Positions 56,720 to 64,000 of a stretch of DNA of 64,000 bases are shown in pieces. How positions within the stretch are numbered: the first letter of the stretch is position 1; the number at the start of each line of letters is the position of its first letter. This DNA is from Crossiella equi (GTDB taxonomy: Bacteria > Actinomycetota > Actinomycetes > Mycobacteriales > Pseudonocardiaceae), in contig NZ_JAGIOO010000001.1 of assembly GCF_017876755.1 (NCBI RefSeq), positions 6,371,786 through 6,435,785 on the forward strand, written 5' to 3'. The notes beneath the pieces are model-generated. The model worked only from the letters and a program-made list of their open reading frames with translations. It made no database searches and was not told the origin of the DNA. Both the position numbers and the translations under genes were made by a program.

Positions 56720-57949
56720 ATGACTGAGCCGCTGTCCGTGCCCGACGCCGTGGCCGTGCTGGGCAAGCACGGGGTGTCCCACCGGCGGTTCAACATCTGG
56801 TCGGACAAGTACGGCCTGGCCCACCTGCCCGTCCACGACGGCTGGCAGCTGACCGAGACCCCGGCGGGCTGGCTGGTGTACCGCAACGCCTTCGGCAAGG
56901 TGGCCTCGCCCTATCGGACCTACCCGGACGAGTCCCAGGCCGTCGCGGCGCTGCTGGCCGGGCTGCTCGGACCGGCCGAGCAGCCACCGGCCCCGGAGGA
57001 GTTCCCGCACCTGCGGGCGCTCTGGCTGGCCGCCCCGTGGCGCCGCCGTCCGGCCAACCGCGAGGAGCTGGGGCAGGCCCTGGTCTGGCTCGGGGTCCCG
57101 CCCACGGCGTACGCGCTGTTCGGCGGGAACCACCCGGGCCGCCTGTGCCTGGAGGAACGCGCCGAGTCCTGGCACGTCTACCGCCCCGGCCGGGAGAACG
57201 CGGCCTTCACCGCCGAGGGCCCGGCCTGCGCCGAGTTCTGGCGCCGCCTGCTGGAGGACCTGCCGCTGCTCCGGGGCGTCCGCCCGCCCGAGGTGGTGGC
57301 CCCGGCCGAACCGCCCTCGGCCGAACCGGACCTCACCTTCGCCGACGTCCTCCGCGAGAGGCCGGACATCCTCGCCGTCATCTCACCCACCTACGACCTG
57401 CACCGCCCGCCCGAGGGCGACCACCCGGTGCTGGTCGAGCTGCCGGACGGCACGTGGGCGGACCGCTACACCGAACGGGGCCGGACCAGCGCCCTGCGGA
57501 CCTACGCCCGGGAGGGCGATGCCGCGGCGGCCTGCCTGGCGGCGGGCGCGAACGCGGAGTCCACCTGGGGCCACGCCGCCGCGGACCGCACCGCGTCGCA
57601 CTTCGCGGGGACCAGGCACGACCAGCTGCTCTTCCACTGGCACCAGTTCCCCTGGCGCGCCACTCCCGGCACGGTCTCCCAGCTCCAGACCCTGCTGCGC
57701 GACCACGGCGTGCCCGCGGGGGCCTACCACCTGGCGGGCGGCCGGGGGAAGGACGCGCTCACCCTGGAACGGCGGTCGGACCGGGAGTGGTGGGTGTACC
57801 GGGTCGCCGGTGCCCAGCGGCTCGGCGTGACCCGGCACCCCGGCGAAGCCTCGGCGTGCGGGGAGTTCTGGCGGCGGACCGTGGACCAGCTCATCCCGGC
57901 GGTCGTCGAGGCGGGCCTGCCCCCGGCAACCGCCCCTACCGCTTCCTGA
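56720..57949 (+). CDS. Four-repeat protein of unknown function next to the eCIS
   Basis: This 409-residue protein contains about four copies of a 70-80 residue module. Copies 2 (about 113-180) and 4 (about 319-395) are clearly alike: LGVPPTAYALFGG, ESWHVYR and ACAEFWRRLLEDL against HGVPAGAYHLAGG, EWWVYR and ACGEFWRRTVDQL. Copies 1 (about 7-85) and 3 (about 204-285) are more diverged. Modules with the pattern YxLxG, LxLE, WxVY, EAC are seen next to polymorphic toxins, so an immunity or binding role is possible but unproven. It follows the eCIS by 16 bp and overlaps the convergent small zinc-ribbon gene by 14 bp. Confidence 0.6.
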   Translation: MTEPLSVPDAVAVLGKHGVSHRRFNIWSDKYGLAHLPVHDGWQLTETPAGWLVYRNAFGKVASPYRTYPDESQAVAALLAGLLGPAEQPPAPEEFPHLRALWLAAPWRRRPANREELGQALVWLGVPPTAYALFGGNHPGRLCLEERAESWHVYRPGRENAAFTAEGPACAEFWRRLLEDLPLLRGVRPPEVVAPAEPPSAEPDLTFADVLRERPDILAVISPTYDLHRPPEGDHPVLVELPDGTWADRYTERGRTSALRTYAREGDAAAACLAAGANAESTWGHAAADRTASHFAGTRHDQLLFHWHQFPWRATPGTVSQLQTLLRDHGVPAGAYHLAGGRGKDALTLERRSDREWWVYRVAGAQRLGVTRHPGEASACGEFWRRTVDQLIPAVVEAGLPPATAPTAS

Positions 57950-58127
57950 CCTCGGCCCGCACGCAGTCCGGGATCTGCCCGGTGTGGTCGATGGGCGTCC
58001 AGCCCTCCGAACGCACCCACTGGCTCCCACAGCCCCGGCAGGCCAGCACCGGCAGGCCGCGCAGCTCCGCCCGCGTCTCGTGCCAGGCGCACAGCGAGCG
58101 GCAGGGGTGGATGGCGAGCTCGCTCAC
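57936..58127 (-). CDS. Small zinc-ribbon-like protein, 63 aa
   Basis: This 63-residue protein starts SELAIHPCRSLCAWHETRAELRG and has LACRGCGSQWVRSEGWTPID; the CxxxC and CxxC pairs could bind one zinc. I do not recognise a named family. Its GTG start overlaps the stop of the upstream membrane protein gene (GTGA), so it is the last gene of a three-gene minus-strand operon. Confidence 0.6.
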   Translation of the reverse strand: MSELAIHPCRSLCAWHETRAELRGLPVLACRGCGSQWVRSEGWTPIDHTGQIPDCVRAEVRKR

Positions 58128-58600
58128 CCGGCCGAGCTGTCCGAGGTGGTCGGCGACACCGAGTGCGAGGTGGTGGTGGTCGACGAGGTGGTCGGGACCG
58201 TCGACCCCCGCGTGGTGGTGGTCGTGGTGGGCGGCTGCTGGGAGATGGTCGGCTCACCGCCGCCCGGCGGGGGCTGGCCCGGGTCCGAGGTCTGGCCCGG
58301 CGTCGTGGTGGTGCTCGACGACGTCGTGGTCGAGGACTTCGAGGTGCCCGAGGTGGTGCTGGACGGGGTGGTGGAATCCGTCTCGGTGATCGTCACGGTC
58401 TGGCCGTTGGTCACCGTCACCCGGGACACGATGTTGTCCAGGCGGCTGTTCCCCGGCGGGTTGGCCGTGGGCTTGTTCGTTGAGCTCAGGGCCGCGATCC
58501 CGGCGAAGGCGGTCGCGGTGGCCAGGGCGACCGCGGCCAGTGCCGCGCCGCGCGGCAGATCCGAACGGCGCTTCCCGTCCGGCGGTGGGGACGCCATCAT
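58124..58600 (-). CDS. Membrane-anchored Ser/Thr-rich protein
   Basis: This 158-residue protein has a short basic N-terminus, one membrane helix (ALAAVALATATAFAGIAAL, about 19-37), and a long outside Ser/Thr/Pro tail with TTTTT and SSTTTT runs, probably disordered and possibly glycosylated. The ATG at 58600 overlaps the CAP gene stop; an adjacent ATG at 58597 is also possible. Function unknown. Confidence 0.65.
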   Translation of the reverse strand: MMASPPPDGKRRSDLPRGAALAAVALATATAFAGIAALSSTNKPTANPPGNSRLDNIVSRVTVTNGQTVTITETDSTTPSSTTSGTSKSSTTTSSSTTTTPGQTSDPGQPPPGGGEPTISQQPPTTTTTTRGSTVPTTSSTTTTSHSVSPTTSDSSAG

Positions 58601-59409
58601 CTGCCGAACACCTGCACCCAGTGCGGGCCGCGGGCGTCGTGCCCGACGCCGATCGCGACGAACGAACAGTTCAGGATGTTCGCCCGGTGACCTGAAGAAC
58701 CCATCCACGACTCCATGACCTTCTCGGCAGTGCGCTGTCCGCGGGCGATGTTCTCACCGCCTGGCGCTGGGTAACCAGCCGATCGCGCTCTGTCAACGAA
58801 GGACGTACCGTCCGGTGCGGTGTGCGAGAAGTAACCGCGGCTGGCCATATCGGCCGCATGCCGCTGGGCCGCAGCAACCAACCGCTCGTCTACTCGGAGG
58901 CTACGGCAGCCCGCCCGCGCCCGCTCCTGGTTCACCAGCTGCACCACACGCGCCGCGGGCGAGGCGGCCGGGTTGTCCGGGGGCCGGGTGGTCGTGGTGG
59001 GCGGGGCCTGCGTCGTGGGCGGCGGCGCCTCCGCGCTGCTGGAGGAGGGCGGCGGCTCGCCGGAGCTGCTCGGCGGCGGCGCCTCGGTGCTGCTCGCCGG
59101 GGTCTCGCTGGTGCTGCTCGGCGCGGTGCCCGACGGGGCGGACGTGACCGCGCTGGTGGCCACCACCAGGGTGCCCTCGCCGCCCTGCCACTGCGGCAGC
59201 GCGCCGTCGCGGGCGACGCCGGAGACCTCCTCACGCGCGGCCTCCGCGCTGGCGATGAGGTCGACCCCGGTCAGCGCCTGCAGCGCGGTGGGCGCCAGCA
59301 GGGACACCGCGCAGGCGCCACCAGCACCGATCATCATCGCGACGAGGCCGAGGACACCGGGGTTGCGTTCCTTGCGCCGGGTGGTCACGGCGAGGAAACG
59401 TACCACCAT
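58597..59409 (-). CDS. CAP-domain (SCP/PR1) surface protein
   Basis: This 270-residue protein has a basic N-terminus and a membrane anchor ([22 protein letters not shown]), a Pro/Ser/Thr-rich spacer (about 60-145), and a C-terminal CAP domain with [74 protein letters not shown] proteins outside the cell bind lipids or act on the wall; the bacterial role is unclear. ATG at 59409 is chosen over longer frames because it starts at the anchor. It leads the minus-strand operon. Confidence 0.9.
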   Translation of the reverse strand: MVVRFLAVTTRRKERNPGVLGLVAMMIGAGGACAVSLLAPTALQALTGVDLIASAEAAREEVSGVARDGALPQWQGGEGTLVVATSAVTSAPSGTAPSSTSETPASSTEAPPPSSSGEPPPSSSSAEAPPPTTQAPPTTTTRPPDNPAASPAARVVQLVNQERARAGCRSLRVDERLVAAAQRHAADMASRGYFSHTAPDGTSFVDRARSAGYPAPGGENIARGQRTAEKVMESWMGSSGHRANILNCSFVAIGVGHDARGPHWVQVFGR

Positions 59410-59466
59410 CGAGTTAACCCGGTTGGTCCCCGCTGTCCGAAAACCGTTATCCGGCACGATGAAGCC

Positions 59467-59754
59467 GTGTTGAACGAGGAGCAACCGGTCCGGCTCACCG
59501 CCTGGGTGCACGGCCAGGTGCAGGGAGTCGGTTTCCGCTGGTGGACGCGCAGCCGGGCCTTGGAGCTGGGTTTGGTCGGCTGGGCCCGCAATACCAGGGA
59601 CGGCCGCGTTGAGGTAGTGGCGGAGGGCACTGGCGAACGTTGCTCGCGGCTGCTGTCCTACCTCCAGTCGGGTGATACCCCCGGTCGGGTGACCACCGTG
59701 GTGGAGCAATGGGGGACAGCGAAGGGTGGTTTGACCGGGTTTCCGGAACGATGA
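59467..59754 (+). CDS. acyP: Acylphosphatase
   Basis: This 95-residue enzyme hydrolyses acyl phosphates. The substrate loop [16 protein letters not shown] with the catalytic Arg and the second motif [17 protein letters not shown] with the Asn are present. The GTG at 59467 fits the family length. It marks the return to the conserved acyP-smc segment, and is divergent from the CAP operon across 57 bp. Confidence 0.95.
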   Translation: MLNEEQPVRLTAWVHGQVQGVGFRWWTRSRALELGLVGWARNTRDGRVEVVAEGTGERCSRLLSYLQSGDTPGRVTTVVEQWGTAKGGLTGFPER

Positions 59755-59795
59755 GCGAATCCCCATAGCCCGAAAGATCAAGTAAGGTCAAGCTC

Positions 59796-60218
59796 ATGGG
59801 TAGGCCCATTTTCACCGGTGCCACCGGTTCAGTGGCTCGCGCGCTCGACGAGATCGGTGATCCCCAGGTCCTCCTCCTCGTGGAGCAACTGTTCGCCGGG
59901 ACGAGTGACCCGGTCGAGCTGCGCCGGGGCCTGGGCATGCGGGTGGAGCTGTTCGACCCGCTGCTGGCCCGCTGCGTCGAGCACGGGTTCGTCCAGCGCC
60001 GCCCGCGCCCGCAGGCCGGGGCCATCGTGTGGGAGTACTTCGCCACCGAGAAGGCCGAACCCCTGCGCGCGGTGCTCAACGCCCTGGACGCCTGCGGCCT
60101 GGCCTGGCCCGCCCTCGGTGAGGACAGCAGGCCCCGCGCCTCCCGCAGCCGCGCCCGGCACAAGGCCGGGGAACCGGACGTCGAGCCCAGCCGGGTGGTG
60201 CCCTTCCCTCGGCGCTGA
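59796..60218 (+). CDS. Winged-helix (HxlR-like) DNA-binding protein
   Basis: This 140-residue protein has a winged helix-turn-helix pattern: VLLLVEQLFAGTSDPVELRRGLGMRVELFDPLLARCVEHGFVQRRPRPQAGAIVWEYF, followed by a helix and a basic tail. It resembles HxlR-type regulators but lacks the usual early cysteine. Genes with this fold sit next to smc in some Pseudonocardiales-like genomes; the target is unknown. Confidence 0.7.
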   Translation: MGRPIFTGATGSVARALDEIGDPQVLLLVEQLFAGTSDPVELRRGLGMRVELFDPLLARCVEHGFVQRRPRPQAGAIVWEYFATEKAEPLRAVLNALDACGLAWPALGEDSRPRASRSRARHKAGEPDVEPSRVVPFPRR

Positions 60219-60326
60219 GCTGCCCGAACACGCCCGCGCCCGCCCGGTGCGGACCTCCGATCGGATGACACGGGTACCCTCACCCGGATACCCCGAGCGG
60301 TCCAGCGCGGGAAGGAGCGGGCGCAC

Positions 60327-63300
60327 GTGCACCTCAAGAGCCTGACGCTGAAGGGCTTCAAGTCCTTCGCCTCGGCCACCACGCTGCGCTTCGAGCCGGG
60401 CATCACCTGCGTCGTCGGCCCGAACGGCTCCGGCAAGTCCAACGTGCTCGACGCCCTGGCCTGGGTGATGGGCGAGCAGGGCGCCAAGGCGCTGCGCGGC
60501 GGCAAGATGGAGGACGTCATCTTCGCGGGCACCTCCGGCCGCCCGCCGCTGGGCCGCGCCGAGGTCACGCTCACCATCGACAACTCCGACGGCGCGCTGC
60601 CCATCGACTACACCGAGGTCAGCATCACCCGCCGGATGTTCCGCGAGGGCTCCTCGGAGTACGAGATCAACGGCACCAAGTGCCGCCTGCTCGACGTCCA
60701 GGACCTGCTCAGCGACTCCGGCATCGGCCGTGAGATGCACGTCATCGTCGGCCAGGGCATGCTCGGCCAGATCCTCCAGTCCCGGCCCGAGGAGCGGCGC
60801 GCGTTCATCGAGGAGGCCGCGGGCGTCCTCAAGCACCGCAAGCGCAAAGAGAAGGCCATCCGCAAGCTCGACGCGATGCAGGCCAACCTCACGCGCCTGA
60901 CCGACCTCACCGCCGAGCTGCGCCGCCAGCTCAAGCCGCTGGGCAAGCAGGCCGAGATCGCGCGCAAGGCCCAGACCGTCCAGGCCGACCTGCGCGACGC
61001 CCGGCTGCGCATGCTCGCCGACGACCTGGTCACCCAGCGCTCGGACCTGGCCAAGGAGGAGGCCGACGAGGCCACCGCGCGCAAGCGCCGCGCCGAGGTC
61101 GAGCAGCTGCTCCAGGTCGCCCAGTCCGAGCAGGGCGAGCTCGAGGAGACCCTGGCCGCCGAGGCGCCGGTGCTCGCCAACGCCCAGGAGACCTGGTACC
61201 GGCTGTCCGCGCTGGAGGAACGGCTGCGCGGCACGGTCCGCCTGGCCGCCGAGCGCGCCCGGCACCTCTCCGCCCCGGTCGAGGCCAGCCGCGGCGGCCG
61301 CGACCCCGAGGACCTGGAGCGCGAGGCCGAGGAGGTCGCCCTCCAGGAGGCCGAGCTGCAGGAGGCCGCCGAGGCCGCGGCCGAGGCGCTCACCATCGCC
61401 CAGGCCACCCGCACCGAGTTCGAGCAGGCGCTGAAGAACGCCGAACGCGCCCACCTCGCCGCCATCCGCGCCATCGCCGACCGCCGCGAGGGCCTGGCCC
61501 GCCTGGCCGGTCAGGTCGAGGCGCTGCGCAGCAAGACCGGTGCCACCGCCGAGGAGATCGAGCGCCTGTCGCTGTCCCTGGCCGAGTCCCGGGAACGCGC
61601 CGAGCTCGCGCAGGCCGAGCTGGAGGAGGCCCAGGCCGAGTCCGGTGTCCAGGAGGACGGCGACTCCGGTGTGGGCGAGCGCCAGCAGGCCGCGCAGGCC
61701 GCGCACAAGCTGGCCCGCGCCCGGGTCGAGGAGCTGGTCACCGCCGAGCGCAAGGCCGAGCGCGAGATCGCCTCCTGGAAGGCCCGCGTGGACGCGCTGT
61801 CCCTGGGCCTGACCCGCAAGGACGGCGCGGGCGCGCTGCTGGCCGCCGGGTCCAGGCTGCCCGGCCTGCTCGGTTCGGTGGCCGCGCTGATGACCGTCGA
61901 ACCCGGTGCCGAGGTGGCCATGGCCGCCGCGCTCGGCCCGGTCGCGGACGCGGTCGCCCTCACCGGCACCAGCGACGCCCTGGCCGCGCTCGAGCTGCTC
62001 AAGACCTCTGACTCCGGCCGCGCCGGGCTGCTCGTCGGGGCCAACCAGGACCCGCTCGACCGCTCCGGCTGGCCGCAGCTGCCGCCGGGGGCGCGCTGGG
62101 CGGTCGACCTCGTGCAGGTGCCGCAGCAGCTTCGCCCCGCCCTGCACCGCGCGCTCGACCGCATGGCCGTGGTCGAGGACCTCGCCTCGGCGGGCCGCCT
62201 CGTGCAGGCCCACCGCGAGGTCCGCGCGGTCACCACCGACGGCGACGTGCTCGGCGCGGACTGGGCGGTCGGCGGCTCCGGCCGCAGCCAGAGCGTCATC
62301 GAGGTGCAGGCCGCCGTCGACGAGGCCCGCGAGCAGCTGGCCCAGGCCGAGCACCGCCTGGAGGCGGCCAGCGCCGCCCTGGACGGCGCCCGCGCCGAGG
62401 AGAAGGCCCGCCGCGAGGACGTCACGCTCGCCCAGGAGGCGGTCAACGAGTCCCGCGTGCAGCGCGCCCGCAGCTCCGAACGCCTGGCCCGCCTCGGGCA
62501 GGCCGCCCGCTCCGCGCTGGCCGAGGCGCAGCGGCACGAGACCGCGCGCGCCAAGGTCGAGCAGTCCCGCGAGGAGAACCTGGCCCGCCTGGCCGAGCTG
62601 GAAGAGCGCCTCCTGGAGGTCGAGGACGCGCAGGAGGGCGAGGACGAGCCGGACACCACGGCCCGCGACGAGATCGCCGCCTCCCTGGCCGAGGCCCGGC
62701 AGGAGGAGGTCGAGGCCCGCCTGGTCCAGCGCACCAGCGAGGAACGCGCCCGCGCCCTGCTCGGCCGCGCCGACTCGCTGCGCCGTGCCGCCCGCGCCGA
62801 GCGCGAGGCCCGGGAACGCGCCGAACGCGCCCGCGCCGCCCGCACCCTGGGCGCCACCGTCGCCAACGCCGTTGTCGCGGCCGGTGAGACCGCGCTGGGC
62901 CGCATCGCGCACTCGCTGGCCCGCGCCGCCACCGAGCGCGACGCCGCCCAGGTGCGCAAGGCCGAGCACGAGTCGTTGCTGGCCAAGGTGCGCAACCGCG
63001 TGCGCGAGCTGGCAGGCGAGCTGGAGAAGCTCACCGACGCGGTGCACCGCGACGAGGTGCTGCGCGCCGAGCAGCGGCTGCGCATCGAGGCCCTCGAGAC
63101 CAAGATCGCCGACGACTTCGGCATCGGCCTGGACGACCTGGTCGCCGAGTACGGCCCGATGGCCTTCATCCCGCCCAGCGCGCTGGAGGTGGCCGAGTAC
63201 GAGGCGGCGAAGGAGCGCGGCGAGGAGGTCACCGCGCCGCAGCCCATGCCGTATGACCGCCCCACCCAGGAACGCCGCGCCAAGCGCGCCGAACGCGACC

Positions 63301-63980
63301 TCGCCCTGCTGGGCAAGGTCAACCCGCTGGCGCTGGAGGAGTTCGCGGCCCTGGAGGAGCGGTACAAGTTCCTCTCCACCCAGCTCGAGGACCTCAAGGC
63401 CACCCGCCGCGACCTGCTCACCGTGGTCAAGGAGGTGGACGAGAAGATCCTCGCGCTCTTCGCCGACGCCTACGAGGACGTGGCCCGGGAGTTCGTCGAG
63501 GTCTTCCAGACCCTGTTCCCCGGCGGTGAGGGCAGGCTGCTGCTCACCGACCCCGAGGACCTGCTCACCACCGGCATCGAGGTCGAGGCCCGCCCGCCGG
63601 GCAAGAAGGTCAAGCGCCTGTCGCTGCTCTCCGGTGGCGAGAAGTCGCTGACCGCGGTGGCCATGCTGGTGGCCATCTTCCGCGCCCGCCCCTCGCCCTT
63701 CTACATCATGGACGAGGTCGAGGCGGCGCTGGACGACACCAACCTGCGCAGGCTGATCACGCTGTTCAGCCAGCTGCGGGACAAGTCCCAGCTGATCATC
63801 ATCACCCACCAGAAGCCGACCATGGAGATCGCCGACGCGCTGTACGGCGTGAGCATGCGCGGCGACGGCATCAGCCAGGTGATCTCGCAGCGGCTGCGCG
63901 GTGTCGACACCGTCGCGCCCGCCGCCGACAAATCCGTTACCGAAAACGCGGAGACACCGGAACCGGTCCCGGCGAACTGA
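60327..63980 (+). CDS. smc: Chromosome segregation protein SMC
   Basis: This 1217-residue ATPase organises and separates chromosomes with ScpA and ScpB. The N-terminal head has Walker A GPNGSGKSN (31-39). Two long coiled-coil arms (about 165-500 and 655-1010) flank a hinge (about 503-654, contains LPGLLGSVAALMTVEPGAEVAMAAALG). The C-terminal head has the ABC signature LSGGEKS (1101-1107) and Walker B YIMDEVEAALDD. GTG at 60327 follows GAAGGAG and starts HLKSLTLKGFKSFA. A polar, acidic tail of about 30 residues ends the protein. The gene is complete; ftsY would be expected just beyond the right edge. Confidence 0.97.
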   Translation: MHLKSLTLKGFKSFASATTLRFEPGITCVVGPNGSGKSNVLDALAWVMGEQGAKALRGGKMEDVIFAGTSGRPPLGRAEVTLTIDNSDGALPIDYTEVSITRRMFREGSSEYEINGTKCRLLDVQDLLSDSGIGREMHVIVGQGMLGQILQSRPEERRAFIEEAAGVLKHRKRKEKAIRKLDAMQANLTRLTDLTAELRRQLKPLGKQAEIARKAQTVQADLRDARLRMLADDLVTQRSDLAKEEADEATARKRRAEVEQLLQVAQSEQGELEETLAAEAPVLANAQETWYRLSALEERLRGTVRLAAERARHLSAPVEASRGGRDPEDLEREAEEVALQEAELQEAAEAAAEALTIAQATRTEFEQALKNAERAHLAAIRAIADRREGLARLAGQVEALRSKTGATAEEIERLSLSLAESRERAELAQAELEEAQAESGVQEDGDSGVGERQQAAQAAHKLARARVEELVTAERKAEREIASWKARVDALSLGLTRKDGAGALLAAGSRLPGLLGSVAALMTVEPGAEVAMAAALGPVADAVALTGTSDALAALELLKTSDSGRAGLLVGANQDPLDRSGWPQLPPGARWAVDLVQVPQQLRPALHRALDRMAVVEDLASAGRLVQAHREVRAVTTDGDVLGADWAVGGSGRSQSVIEVQAAVDEAREQLAQAEHRLEAASAALDGARAEEKARREDVTLAQEAVNESRVQRARSSERLARLGQAARSALAEAQRHETARAKVEQSREENLARLAELEERLLEVEDAQEGEDEPDTTARDEIAASLAEARQEEVEARLVQRTSEERARALLGRADSLRRAARAEREARERAERARAARTLGATVANAVVAAGETALGRIAHSLARAATERDAAQVRKAEHESLLAKVRNRVRELAGELEKLTDAVHRDEVLRAEQRLRIEALETKIADDFGIGLDDLVAEYGPMAFIPPSALEVAEYEAAKERGEEVTAPQPMPYDRPTQERRAKRAERDLALLGKVNPLALEEFAALEERYKFLSTQLEDLKATRRDLLTVVKEVDEKILALFADAYEDVAREFVEVFQTLFPGGEGRLLLTDPEDLLTTGIEVEARPPGKKVKRLSLLSGGEKSLTAVAMLVAIFRARPSPFYIMDEVEAALDDTNLRRLITLFSQLRDKSQLIIITHQKPTMEIADALYGVSMRGDGISQVISQRLRGVDTVAPAADKSVTENAETPEPVPAN

Positions 63981-64000
63981 CCTCTAAGGTTCACGCTCAA

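Noticed and set aside
59829-63809. A 1326-codon open frame on the minus strand opposite smc
   Set aside because: Antisense shadow of smc, rich in Leu/Gly/Ala as expected from reverse reading of coiled-coil codons.

Overview
The window is about 72% G+C DNA from a filamentous-type actinomycete. The gene order (recG, pyc, rsmD, coaD, a SepIVA-like coiled-coil gene, DUF177, rpmF, rnc, mutM, acylphosphatase, smc), the many GTG starts, the start/stop overlaps and the kdpFABCDE operon fit Actinomycetota. The style of the genes suggests Pseudonocardiales; this is an inference, because no 16S gene is present.

Layout: 0-15.1 kb is core housekeeping: the end of a DAK2-type protein, recG, pyruvate carboxylase, an SDR, rsmD, a principal-type sigma factor, coaD, a GNAT, a secreted T1/Sa-type ribonuclease, and the sepIVA-DUF177-rpmF-rnc-mutM run. 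From 15.1 to about 59.4 kb lies an accessory block between mutM and acyP-smc, which are usually near neighbours. It holds a short LysR-type protein, asparagine synthetase, a complete Kdp potassium ATPase with its two-component system, a MerR-type and a GlxA/AraC-type regulator, and a transglutaminase-like protein. It then holds a 27-kb extracellular contractile injection system (eCIS, phage-tail-like) locus at 29.3-56.7 kb, a four-repeat protein of unknown function, and a small operon for surface proteins. The core resumes at 59.5 kb with acylphosphatase, a winged-helix protein and smc.

The eCIS locus is all on the + strand and tightly packed. It encodes sheath, tube, a split zinc-ribbon protein, a proline-rich protein, the DUF4255 cap/terminator, an AAA+ ATPase, a small conserved protein, a 1973-residue DUF4157 protein and an acidic helical-repeat protein. 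These are followed by tube initiator/LysM adaptor, hub, spike, PAAR-like tip, gp25, two baseplate-J-type wedge proteins, a tail protein and a DUF6519 protein. There are no capsid, terminase, integrase or lysis genes, no T6SS membrane complex and no recognisable tail fibre.

The most interesting part is the 1973-residue protein. It joins an eCIS-core (DUF4157) head, a long Pro/Glu linker, a coiled coil, a tape-measure-like amphipathic segment, an Arg-rich stretch and an unrecognised C-terminal domain. A small acidic protein that looks like an immunity factor overlaps its 3' end. A nested inverted repeat with direct-repeat flanks sits between the spike and PAAR genes, in the only large gap of the baseplate operon.
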